NCBI RefSeq assembly: GCF_007845635.1
Contig: NZ_SELG01000029.1
Span: 124,001 to 188,000, forward strand
Source: Apibacter muscae
GTDB lineage: Bacteria > Bacteroidota > Bacteroidia > Flavobacteriales > Weeksellaceae
Length of the DNA stretch: 64,000 bases
Direction of reading: 5' to 3'
Below the pieces are notes generated by a model that was not told the origin of the DNA, searched no databases, and saw nothing but the letters and a program-made list of their open reading frames with translations. Shown here piece after piece: positions 27,386-36,089 of this stretch. The first letter of the stretch is position 1. Each line of letters starts with the position of its first letter. The position numbers were made by a program, and so were the translations under genes.

Positions 27386-27393
27386 TAATTTTG
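27386..27393 (+). promoter_or_regulatory. -7 element for the TolC-family gene
   Basis: TAATTTTG matches TAnnTTTG, 54 nt before the ATG at 27448. No convincing TTG lies upstream. Confidence 0.45.
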
Positions 27394-27447
27394 TAACATT
27401 TTTAGATAGGTAGCATACTTATAAAAACAGATGAAACTCATTCAATA

Positions 27448-29256
27448 ATGAAAATTTACAGTACAATTCTTGCATTTTTGATACTTAGAATTCTATCAGC
27501 CCAAAAAATTTGGTCATTTAATGATTGTTTATCTTATGCTAAAGAAAATAATTTGCAAGTATTAGCTGCCATTTTAAATGAAAAGGTTCAAGAAGGGAAT
27601 TACGATATTGCTAAGAAAAATAAGCTTCCTAATTTAACAGGTACTGTTGGAAATAGCTTTTCTTTTGGTCCCGATGCTAGTAAAGATTTTTCATACAATG
27701 AAGGTTATCAAAATAATTTAGCTTTAGAATCTTCAATCATCTTGTATAATAACGGAAGTTTAGATATAACTCAAGAAAAAAATAAACTCTTAATTGATCA
27801 ATATAAATTTACAACAGAAAAAATACGTAATGATATTTCTTTGCAAATTGTGGGTAATTATTTAACCGTTTTGTTAAATAAAGAATTGATGCTTGTAAAT
27901 GGAAATTTACTGAATACTCAGATTCAAGATGCTGAAAGAAATGAAAAGTTATACAATGCAGGAAGCATTCCATTAAGCACTTTGTATGAATCTAAAGCTA
28001 ATATGGCTAAAGCTAAACAAACTTTTGAAAATTCAAAAATTGATGTTAATCGAGCGTTGATGAATTTAGCTATGCTTCTTCAAATGGATTATCGTGATTT
28101 TGAGATTGAAGATGTAAAAGTTTCTGATCAGATTGACTTACCATTAATCAACATAGATAATATTATCAACCATGCTTATACAAATCAGCCAGAAATAAAG
28201 TCCTCAGAATTAAGTGTGGAAGTAGCTAAAAAAGATATTGAACTTGCTAAAGCTGCTTTATACCCTACCATTACAGGAGGCTATAAAGCGAGTACTTATT
28301 ATCAAGATTATTTTGATAGGTCTGTAAAAAATCTTAAAGATCAGTGGCACGATAATAATTCTCAAATTATCACTTTAGGCGTGAGCGTACCTATCTTTAA
28401 TAAAGGAATTACAAAAGCAAAAATTGAACAGTCCAAAATAGCTCAATTAATACAAGAAAATCAATTAGATCAGAATAAACTAAATCTAAAGCAAACCATA
28501 CAATCTTCTTATTTTGATGTGAATTCTTCCTACCAAACGTATACATCTGCTAAAGAGTTGGTAGAGTCTACTAAAATTTCTTATGAATTTGCTGAAAAAA
28601 GTTTTAATGCTGGAAAAATTAATGTTTATGATTTAAATATTGCCAGAACTAATTATTTTAATGCACAATCGCAAATGCTTCAAGCTAAATATAGTTATCT
28701 TTTTAAGCTTAAAATCTTAGAATTCTATATGGGTAAACCATTAGAAATTTCTTCTGATGAAAATATAAATACTAACAATACATTAACAACCAGTATATCT
28801 CAATCCATCCATAATACAGAGATCTCTTTAAATGAAACAAATTCTAATGAATCTCTAAATGTAAATACCAATAATGACAATAATATTATTGCAAATGAAC
28901 CTAAAGAAGTAAATATTTTACAAAAAAATTCTGAAATTGTAGATCTTGAAGACAACTTAAAATCTGAATCTATAAACAAGAAAACAATTGAAAAAAATAT
29001 TCCAATTAATGAGTCTGAAAAAATTATCTCTAACGATCATACAGAAACAGCTAATATCCCGAAAAAAGATCAGATTAACCAAAATTCTCAAACTATTGCA
29101 AATAGCTCTTTAAACGAAGAGGATTTGAAAAGAGAAGCTTTAATAAAAGAGCGCCGAGCTAAACTCTCCCAGGGTTCCTCCACAAATATTTTTAAGAATG
29201 AGGCAGAGAGAGAAGAAATGATTAAGAAAAAAAGAGAAGAAATGAAAAAAAATTAG
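27448..29256 (+). CDS. TolC-family outer membrane efflux protein with long C-terminal tail
   Basis: A 602-aa protein. A signal peptide (about 1-18) is followed by an outer membrane efflux domain in two repeats (about 20-215 and 220-430) with coiled-coil helices, e.g. LNEKVQEGNYDIAKKNKLPN and EKSFNAGKINVYDLNIARTN. The channel of tripartite export systems is the usual role. Unusual is a tail of about 170 residues (435-602). It is rich in Asn, Ser, Glu and Lys, likely disordered, and ends in a basic, highly charged helix (EEMIKKKREEMKKN). No adjacent membrane-fusion or RND gene is present, so the partner pump is unknown. Confidence 0.85.
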   Translation: MKIYSTILAFLILRILSAQKIWSFNDCLSYAKENNLQVLAAILNEKVQEGNYDIAKKNKLPNLTGTVGNSFSFGPDASKDFSYNEGYQNNLALESSIILYNNGSLDITQEKNKLLIDQYKFTTEKIRNDISLQIVGNYLTVLLNKELMLVNGNLLNTQIQDAERNEKLYNAGSIPLSTLYESKANMAKAKQTFENSKIDVNRALMNLAMLLQMDYRDFEIEDVKVSDQIDLPLINIDNIINHAYTNQPEIKSSELSVEVAKKDIELAKAALYPTITGGYKASTYYQDYFDRSVKNLKDQWHDNNSQIITLGVSVPIFNKGITKAKIEQSKIAQLIQENQLDQNKLNLKQTIQSSYFDVNSSYQTYTSAKELVESTKISYEFAEKSFNAGKINVYDLNIARTNYFNAQSQMLQAKYSYLFKLKILEFYMGKPLEISSDENINTNNTLTTSISQSIHNTEISLNETNSNESLNVNTNNDNNIIANEPKEVNILQKNSEIVDLEDNLKSESINKKTIEKNIPINESEKIISNDHTETANIPKKDQINQNSQTIANSSLNEEDLKREALIKERRAKLSQGSSTNIFKNEAEREEMIKKKREEMKKN

Positions 29257-29274
29257 GTATTAAACCTTTATAAT

Positions 29275-29308
29275 AAAAAAAACCTGAATAATAATTCAGG
29301 TTTTTTAT
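29275..29308. terminator. Bidirectional terminator between tolC-like gene and clpB
   Basis: AACCTGAAT and ATTCAGGTT pair around a 4-nt loop with flanking A and T runs, so the hairpin can serve both convergent genes. Confidence 0.8.
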
Positions 29309-29323
29309 TTAGAGCTGGTACAA

Positions 29324-31951
29324 TTAATTATCCTTTCTAAAAACCAATCCAGTTTCTGGAAAATAATCTGCTATTATATTTTCATTATCATTAATCTTTC
29401 CACCTAAAATTTCTTTCGACAATTGGTTAAGAATTTCATGTTGAATTATTCTTTTCAAAGGTCTAGCCCCAAAGGAAGGATCATAACCTTTACTCATTAT
29501 ATAATCTTTCGCTTCCTCTGTCATTCTCATATTTATACCTTTTTTTGCTAAAATTTTATTCAAGGAATCTAATTGAATATCTATTATACCTCGTATTTCA
29601 TTTTTGTTTAAAGGTTTAAAAATAATTGTCTCATCAATTCTATTTAAAAATTCTGGTCTAAGGGTTTTTCTTAATAGTTCTAAAACCTCTTTTTTAGTTA
29701 ACTCTAAAATTTCCTTGTAATTGTTTTCCTGTAATTTTTCAAAATTTTCTTGTATTAGGTGAGAACCCAAATTAGAGGTCATAACTATTATGGTATTTTT
29801 AAAATTAACCATTCTACCCTTATTATCCGTTAAACGCCCATCGTCCAATACCTGTAATAATACATTGAATACATCTGGATGTGCTTTTTCGATCTCATCT
29901 AACAATACAACGGAATAAGGTTTTCTCCTCACAGCTTCGGTTAACTGTCCACCTTCGTCATATCCTACATACCCCGGAGGCGCACCCACCAAGCGACTTA
30001 CCGAATGTTTCTCTTGATACTCACTCATATCAATACGGGTCATGGAATTTTCATCATCGAAAAGAAACTCCGCCAAAGCTTTTGCTAATTCAGTTTTACC
30101 TACGCCTGTTGTACCTAAAAACAAGAAAGATCCTATAGGTTTTCTTTCATCATTCAATCCAGCTCTATTTCTACGAATAGCATCTGCCACAGCTTCAATA
30201 GCCTCCTCTTGTCCTACCACTCGCTTATGTAAAACTTGTTCTAGATTTAACAATTTTTCTCTTTCACTTTGCACCAATTTAGTAACAGGTATACCTGTCC
30301 ACTTAGCTACAACTTCAGCTATGTCTTCTGAATCAACTTCTTCTTTTATTAAACGAGGTTTATCTTCTGATAATTCCTCTTCCGCTTGAATTAAGGCTTC
30401 TTCTTTTTCTTTAATTTTACCGTAACGCAACTCCGCAACCTTTCCATAGTCTCCTGCTCTCTCTGCTTTATCCGCCTCCAACTTTAGCTCTTCAATATTT
30501 TTTCTAATTTCCTGAACTCTTTCAGCGCGCTCTTTTTCAGCCTTCCAAGAGGCACTCAATTCATCCCGTTTTTCGTTTAGTTGAGCTAACTCTTGCTTCA
30601 CATTTTCAAGTTTTTTTTCATTGGAGAGCTTTATAGCTTCATTAGAAGTAGGACTCTCTGTCTCTCTTTTTACCGCTTCTAACTCAATCTCCAACTGCAT
30701 TTTTTTTCTATCTAAAGCATCTAACTCCTCGGGTTTTGAATTCATTTCCATACGTAATTTAGAAGAGGCTTCATCAATTAAATCTATCGCCTTATCTGGA
30801 AGAAAACGATCGGAAATGTATCGATTGGAAAGCTCTGCTGCAGCAATTACTGCTTCATCTTTAATACGTACTTTATGGTGAGCTTCGTATTTTTCTTTAA
30901 TCCCTCTTAAAATAGCTATCGCATCTTCTACACCTGGTTCCTCTACCATAACTTTTTGAAAACGTCTTTCCAGAGCTTTATCTTTTTCAAAATATTTTTG
31001 ATATTCATTTAAAGTGGTAGCACCAATGGATCTTAATTCCCCTCTTGCTAGTGCTGGTTTTAGAATATTGGCTGCATCCATTGCTCCTTCACCTCCTCCA
31101 GCACCTACTAGAGTATGTATTTCGTCTATGAAAAGTATTATATTCCCCTCAGAGGAAGTTACTTCCTTAACTACTGATTTAAGCCTTTCCTCAAACTCGC
31201 CCTTATATTTAGCTCCAGCAATTAATGCTCCCATGTCTAATGAAAATATCGTTTTATCTTTCAAATTTTCAGGAACATCTCCATTTATAATTCTATGCGC
31301 TATACCTTCTGCAATGGCTGTTTTACCAACCCCAGGCTCTCCAATTAAAATAGGATTATTTTTTGTTCTTCTTGATAGGATTTGAAGAACCCTTCTTATT
31401 TCTTCATCCCTTCCTATAACAGGATCTAACTTACCTTCTAGCGCTAATTCATTTAAATTTTTCGCATATTTATTTAAGGAATTGTAATTATCTTCTGCTG
31501 TTTGAGAGGTTACTCTTTCTCCTTTCCTTATTTCTTCTATGGCTTTTAAAACACCATCTCTAGTAACTCCTTGATTTTTTAATAATTGGGAAGTTGCATC
31601 TCCAACAGATAAAATAGCTAAAAACAGATGTTCTAAACTTATAAACTCATCTTTCATCTTATTTGCTTCTGTTTGTGCATCTGTCAACACCTTATTCGCA
31701 TTATGTGAAAGATACAATTGCCCTCCGGAAACTTTAGGTAAGGAATTTAATATATTCTGCAATTCAGAATTTATATAAGCTAGATTAGAGTTTTGCTTTT
31801 TTACAATAAAAGTAATTACACTTGCCTCACTCGTTAATAGCGCTTTAAGCAAATGTGCAGGTTCAATCGCTTGATTTCCTAATTCTTGAGTATAGTTTTG
31901 CGCTTGTTGTAAAGCCTCTTGTGATTTTATTGTTAATTTATTGATATCCAT
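29324..31951 (-). CDS. clpB: ClpB disaggregase chaperone
   Basis: A 875-aa AAA+ hexamer that rescues aggregated proteins with DnaK. It contains the N domain (1-~150), NBD1 with Walker [10 protein letters not shown] (about 205-213), a coiled-coil M domain (about 400-540, Lys/Glu-rich), and NBD2 with [12 protein letters not shown] and [11 protein letters not shown]. The length and M domain are those of ClpB, not ClpA/ClpC. It ends at a bidirectional terminator and is transcribed alone. No recognisable CIRCE or other heat-shock operator is seen in the 180-bp upstream region. Confidence 0.97.
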   Translation of the reverse strand: MDINKLTIKSQEALQQAQNYTQELGNQAIEPAHLLKALLTSEASVITFIVKKQNSNLAYINSELQNILNSLPKVSGGQLYLSHNANKVLTDAQTEANKMKDEFISLEHLFLAILSVGDATSQLLKNQGVTRDGVLKAIEEIRKGERVTSQTAEDNYNSLNKYAKNLNELALEGKLDPVIGRDEEIRRVLQILSRRTKNNPILIGEPGVGKTAIAEGIAHRIINGDVPENLKDKTIFSLDMGALIAGAKYKGEFEERLKSVVKEVTSSEGNIILFIDEIHTLVGAGGGEGAMDAANILKPALARGELRSIGATTLNEYQKYFEKDKALERRFQKVMVEEPGVEDAIAILRGIKEKYEAHHKVRIKDEAVIAAAELSNRYISDRFLPDKAIDLIDEASSKLRMEMNSKPEELDALDRKKMQLEIELEAVKRETESPTSNEAIKLSNEKKLENVKQELAQLNEKRDELSASWKAEKERAERVQEIRKNIEELKLEADKAERAGDYGKVAELRYGKIKEKEEALIQAEEELSEDKPRLIKEEVDSEDIAEVVAKWTGIPVTKLVQSEREKLLNLEQVLHKRVVGQEEAIEAVADAIRRNRAGLNDERKPIGSFLFLGTTGVGKTELAKALAEFLFDDENSMTRIDMSEYQEKHSVSRLVGAPPGYVGYDEGGQLTEAVRRKPYSVVLLDEIEKAHPDVFNVLLQVLDDGRLTDNKGRMVNFKNTIIVMTSNLGSHLIQENFEKLQENNYKEILELTKKEVLELLRKTLRPEFLNRIDETIIFKPLNKNEIRGIIDIQLDSLNKILAKKGINMRMTEEAKDYIMSKGYDPSFGARPLKRIIQHEILNQLSKEILGGKINDNENIIADYFPETGLVFRKDN

Positions 31952-32099
31952 GTCTATATTCGATTTTTATAACATTTTATATTCAAAATATAAGCCAAAT
32001 GGAGAAAATACTTACTGCTTAATAATTGGAACAACAGAAAAGACAAAAAGTCATTGATTAAGCTAAAATGCTGTCTTTTTGTCCTTAATTAAGCCTATA

Positions 32100-32127
32100 T
32101 TGAATAAAATAAATTTGTTTATTTTTG
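32100..32127 (+). promoter_or_regulatory. Promoter of the histidine kinase operon
   Basis: TTG (32100-32102), a spacer of 17 nt and TATTTTTG (32120-32127) match the -33/-7 consensus. The -7 box ends only 4 nt before the ATG at 32132, so the transcript would start at or very near the start codon. Confidence 0.5.
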
Positions 32128-32131
32128 TGAT

Positions 32132-33694
32132 ATGAAGGAAAAATTTATCCCGATCTTATCTAGTCTAATGACTATCTCTCTTGTAGTATTTGTAGGCTTG
32201 CAAGTTTTCTGGCTTAAGCAATCTATCGATGCTGGAGAACAGGACTTTTCTTCACGCGTATATAAGGCTTTAAATAATTCTGCACAAAAAATTAACTCTA
32301 TTGAAATCAATAAATTTTATAAACCTTTTACAAATTTTTATCAGAATATAAATAACCAAAAAGACTCTAGCACTATTCAGACCGCTATGAGTGTTATTGA
32401 TTCACAATCAGTAAAATACATTATGTATAAAAAAACGATTGTTAATCGCAAACCTTTAATTATTCCTTTCTCAAAAAAAGATACTTTAAAAATCACCAAT
32501 TTACTCACCGACGAAGGTGTCCTAAAAATTAAGAAAGATTCTAACGATTCTAATTTAAAACCTATTGAACAAAGCATTGAAAATAGTTTTGTGAGTCCAA
32601 AATTTACTTTAGATGAATTTGCAAGACTTAGTATCAACCAAATGAGTTTAGAATCTAGGGTTAATATACAGTTAATTGACTCTGTCGTTAACATTGAGCT
32701 AAGAAAGCAAAACATCGATACTAAATTTGAATCAGGCGTACTCAATAACAAATTTGAAATCACTAAAATTCATAGCAAAGACTTTGTATTAAGTAAACAA
32801 CCTAAAGAAAATTACAATGTCATCTTATTTTCAGACGGAAAAGACATTGCAAATTATTATCTATCTGTTTACTTTCCTTCGAAACAATATTCAGTACTCA
32901 ATCCAATATTTGGTGCAATCGGCTTAACTATAGCTTCAACTCTAGTTATAATAGCCATTTATTCTGTATCTATCTATTATATGTACCGACAGAAAAAAAT
33001 CTCTGAAATAAAAACGGATTTTATAAACAATATGTCTCATGAATTTAAAACACCTATTGCAACCATTAATATTGCAGCAGATGCTTTAAAATCAGAGAAA
33101 GTACAAGCAAATACAGAGAAAATTCTTTTCTATTCTTCCCTTATTAAACAGGAAAACGAAAGAATGAAAAAGCAGGTTGAAATGGTTTTAAGAATGTCTA
33201 AACTTGAGAGAAATTCTCTTGAATTAATTAGAAAAGAAACAAACATTCGAGAAATTCTTAAAAATAGCGTTAAAACCATACGCCTTCAAGTAGAACAAAG
33301 AGGCGGGAAAATTACTGAAAATTATACTGCCATTAACTATATAGCTAACGTGGATGGATTTCATTTAACCAATGCTTTTGTAAATATACTAGACAACGCA
33401 AATAAGTATTCACCTAATGAACCAGATATAACTCTAAAAACATATAATAAAAATAATGATTATATTATTGAGATTACTGACAAAGGAAAAGGTATGTCTG
33501 AAAATGTGGTAAAAAAAATATTTGAAAAATTTTATAGAGAAGAAAGTGGAAATATTCATAACGTAAAAGGGCATGGACTGGGCTTAACCTACGTTAAGAA
33601 TATTATTAAATTACATAATGGTGGTATTAAAGTTGTAAGTAAACCTAATAAAGGTACTACATTTATAATTAATCTACCTCTAAATCATAATTAA
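32132..33694 (+). CDS. Sensor histidine kinase
   Basis: A 520-aa membrane histidine kinase. There are two transmembrane helices (about 8-28 and 262-287) with a large periplasmic sensor region of about 230 residues between them. Then follows the H-box SHEFKTPIATI (phospho-acceptor His303) and a HATPase domain with NILDNANKYSP (N-box), DKGKGMSE (G1) and GHGLGLTYVKNI (G2). The periplasmic domain is not recognised. The stop is 1 bp before the response regulator, so the two form a two-component system. The signal sensed is unknown. Confidence 0.92.
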   Translation: MKEKFIPILSSLMTISLVVFVGLQVFWLKQSIDAGEQDFSSRVYKALNNSAQKINSIEINKFYKPFTNFYQNINNQKDSSTIQTAMSVIDSQSVKYIMYKKTIVNRKPLIIPFSKKDTLKITNLLTDEGVLKIKKDSNDSNLKPIEQSIENSFVSPKFTLDEFARLSINQMSLESRVNIQLIDSVVNIELRKQNIDTKFESGVLNNKFEITKIHSKDFVLSKQPKENYNVILFSDGKDIANYYLSVYFPSKQYSVLNPIFGAIGLTIASTLVIIAIYSVSIYYMYRQKKISEIKTDFINNMSHEFKTPIATINIAADALKSEKVQANTEKILFYSSLIKQENERMKKQVEMVLRMSKLERNSLELIRKETNIREILKNSVKTIRLQVEQRGGKITENYTAINYIANVDGFHLTNAFVNILDNANKYSPNEPDITLKTYNKNNDYIIEITDKGKGMSENVVKKIFEKFYREESGNIHNVKGHGLGLTYVKNIIKLHNGGIKVVSKPNKGTTFIINLPLNHN

Positions 33695-33695
33695 A

Positions 33696-34400
33696 ATGGA
33701 AAAAAAAATTAAGTTATTACTTGTAGAGGACGACCCTAGTTTTGGATCGGTATTAAAGGACTATCTTACCCTTAATGACTACGACGTTACTTTAGCAATT
33801 GATGGAGAAGATGGTTTAGAAAAATTTAAAGCTGACACCTTTGATGTATGCCTCTCTGATGTAATGATGCCTAAAAAGGACGGATTTACTTTAGCTAAAG
33901 AAATTATTGATTTAAATCCTGATATTCCATTGATCTTTCTAACCGCTAAAAATATGCGCGAGGATATTTTAACCGGGTATAAATTAGGAGCAAATGACTA
34001 TATAACTAAACCCTTCGATTCTGAAGTATTGCTTTACAAAATTAATGCTGTACTCCAAAGAAATTCAAATTCTACAATCAATAGTGAGAATGATGTAAAG
34101 GAAGTTTATGAGATATCTAATTTCAAATTTAATACTAAGTTAAGACAACTTGAGATAAATGGAAAAATGCATAAACTATCTCCCAAAGAGAATGAATTAT
34201 TAAAATTATTATGTAAATATAAGAACGACCTAATGCCTAGAGAAGAAGCTCTAACCAAAATATGGCACAATGACAATTACTTTACTTCTAGAAGTATGGA
34301 TGTTTACATTGCTAAAATTAGAAAATTATTGAAAGAAGATGACAATATTGAAATTGCCAATATACATGGAGAAGGATTCCGTCTTTTGGTAAAAGAATAA
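33696..34400 (+). CDS. OmpR/PhoB-type response regulator
   Basis: A 234-aa DNA-binding regulator. The receiver domain has an acidic pocket VEDDPS (10-15), phosphoacceptor Asp55 in SDVMMPKKDG, and TKPF near residue 105. A winged-helix output domain of the OmpR type follows (about 135-232). It is co-transcribed with the kinase at 32132. Its targets are not known; the next genes are a MATE exporter and then the polyketide operon, but there is a strong terminator between them. Confidence 0.93.
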   Translation: MEKKIKLLLVEDDPSFGSVLKDYLTLNDYDVTLAIDGEDGLEKFKADTFDVCLSDVMMPKKDGFTLAKEIIDLNPDIPLIFLTAKNMREDILTGYKLGANDYITKPFDSEVLLYKINAVLQRNSNSTINSENDVKEVYEISNFKFNTKLRQLEINGKMHKLSPKENELLKLLCKYKNDLMPREEALTKIWHNDNYFTSRSMDVYIAKIRKLLKEDDNIEIANIHGEGFRLLVKE

Positions 34401-34447
34401 GCCTAGATAACTGAAATAGCACAATTATTATTTTCATTTTATGAGTG

Positions 34448-34495
34448 AAAACTTAAAAAGTTTAGTAATACCTTTACTAAACTTTTTAAGTTTTT
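34448..34495 (+). terminator. Strong terminator after the two-component operon
   Basis: A perfect inverted repeat of about 21 bp (core AACTTAAAAAGTTTAGTAA) around a 5-nt loop, ending in a T run. It is the longest perfect hairpin I found in the window. It ends about 25 bp before the MATE start. Confidence 0.88.
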
Positions 34496-34519
34496 GTTGA
34501 TTAATATTATTTATATAAA

Positions 34520-35884
34520 ATGGATAATTTAAAAAAAGTTCATAATATTTACGATTTAGAAAATAAAAAAATAAGTTCTCTTTTATGGGAATATGCTATC
34601 CCTGGAATCATTGGAACCGTTGCAGTTGCTTTATATAGCATTATTGACAGCATATATATTGGCAATAACAAATATTTAGGAGATCATGCCAATGGCGGCT
34701 TGGGTATTTTACTTCCAATTATGAATTTTCTTTCTGGAATAGGTATGCTAATAGGCGCTGGAGCAGCAGCAAGAACATCCATTTTTCTAGGAAAAAAAGA
34801 TAATATTTCAGCTGAAAAAATAGTTGGCAATTCAATTATATTAAGCATTGTTTTAACACTCTTTCCCGTTATATATATATACATTTATATTGATAAAATC
34901 CTCTTTTTGTTAGGGACTACTTCTGAAACTTTACCTTTTGCCAAAGAATTTTTAAAGTATTATCTACCAGGGAATATTTTTTTAATTTTAAATTTCTCTT
35001 TAAATAATATCATGAGATCTTCGGGTTACCCTAAGAAAGCTATGTACACGATGCTAATTGGCGTAGGAGCAAACATTATTCTAGCTCCAATTTTTATATT
35101 TATACTAAATTTAGGAATGAAAGGAGCTGCAATAGCAACAAACTTATCAATCTTCTTAGGTTTATGCTTTGTATTAACACACTTTTTTCAACATAAGAAC
35201 ACCCTAACCTTGAAGTGGAAACGATTAAAACCTGATTTTAGGATAATATGGGCTATTATTAGTATAGGGTTTGCCCCGTTTTTTATTTTGATAGCTGCCT
35301 CATTAATTGTTTTTATAATCAATCATAGATTAGTTTCTTATGGTGGAAGTATTGCTATAGAGGCTTATACTTTGGCTAATCGGATATTGATGGTGTTTAT
35401 CATGATCATTGTAGGATTGACGCAAGGAATGCAGCCCATAATCGGTTATAACTATGGAGCCAAACGATTGGATCGTGTAAAACAAACATTAAAATACACA
35501 TTAAAAGTTGGATTTATAATAGGTTTAATAGGTTGTATTTCTGGAGTAATATTTCCGCATATTATTATTAAAATGTTTAACCCTTCACCTTATCTAGCTA
35601 AACATGCAGAAAGAGCCTTACATATATTAACATTAACTCTACCTTTAAGTGGAATACAAATGGTAATTTCCTCTTATTTTCAATGCATAGGAAAAGCAAT
35701 AAAAGCATTCTTTTTAAGCATGACTCGACAATTCCTTATCTTGATTCCTGCTTTATATATTCTGCCTAAATATTTTGAATTGAATGGAATATGGTATTCT
35801 GTTACAATATCTGATACAATATCTACATTAATAGCTATAATAATGTTTATCCTACAAATAAAAACCTTTAAATATATTAAATAA
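34520..35884 (+). CDS. MATE family multidrug/metabolite exporter
   Basis: A 454-aa inner-membrane protein with about twelve helices in two homologous halves. Family features include WEYAIPGIIGTVAVALYSIIDS near the start, the GGLGILLPI segment, and GLTQGMQPIIGYNYGAKR, the classical MATE loop at the start of the second half. It exports cations, drugs or metabolites with Na+ or H+ antiport. It stands between a strong terminator and the polyketide operon on the same strand. An A/T hairpin and 205 bp separate it from that operon, so a joint role in export is possible but unproven. Confidence 0.92.
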   Translation: MDNLKKVHNIYDLENKKISSLLWEYAIPGIIGTVAVALYSIIDSIYIGNNKYLGDHANGGLGILLPIMNFLSGIGMLIGAGAAARTSIFLGKKDNISAEKIVGNSIILSIVLTLFPVIYIYIYIDKILFLLGTTSETLPFAKEFLKYYLPGNIFLILNFSLNNIMRSSGYPKKAMYTMLIGVGANIILAPIFIFILNLGMKGAAIATNLSIFLGLCFVLTHFFQHKNTLTLKWKRLKPDFRIIWAIISIGFAPFFILIAASLIVFIINHRLVSYGGSIAIEAYTLANRILMVFIMIIVGLTQGMQPIIGYNYGAKRLDRVKQTLKYTLKVGFIIGLIGCISGVIFPHIIIKMFNPSPYLAKHAERALHILTLTLPLSGIQMVISSYFQCIGKAIKAFFLSMTRQFLILIPALYILPKYFELNGIWYSVTISDTISTLIAIIMFILQIKTFKYIK

Positions 35885-35891
35885 AAATCTC

Positions 35892-35923
35892 GTTTGTTTA
35901 TTTAATATAAATAATAAACAAAC
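35892..35923 (+). repeat. Inverted repeat after the MATE gene
   Basis: GTTTGTTTATT (35892-35902) and AATAAACAAAC (35913-35923) are perfect inverted 11-mers around a 10-nt loop. No T run follows, so it may be a weak terminator, an operator or an RNA stability hairpin. Confidence 0.5.
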
Positions 35924-36006
35924 CTATTATTTATTGTAAAATAAATAATTATTTTCATTTACTAGTATTTTAATATATTATAAATCAATAATATATTTTC
36001 TTTTTT

Positions 36007-36014
36007 TATATTTG
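36007..36014 (+). promoter_or_regulatory. -7 element for the polyketide/glycolipid operon
   Basis: TATATTTG matches TAnnTTTG exactly, 76 nt before the ATG at 36090. No TTG lies at the usual -33 distance, so an activator may be needed. Confidence 0.55.
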
Positions 36015-36089
36015 CAAACTTAACTATTGTATCAAAACAGTATGCATTGTTTAATTACAATCTATAATTCAATATAAACTGAACTAATT

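Noticed and set aside
29881-31385. Several plus-strand ORFs within clpB
   Set aside because: They lie antisense to a clear clpB reading frame and have no family resemblance or start signals.
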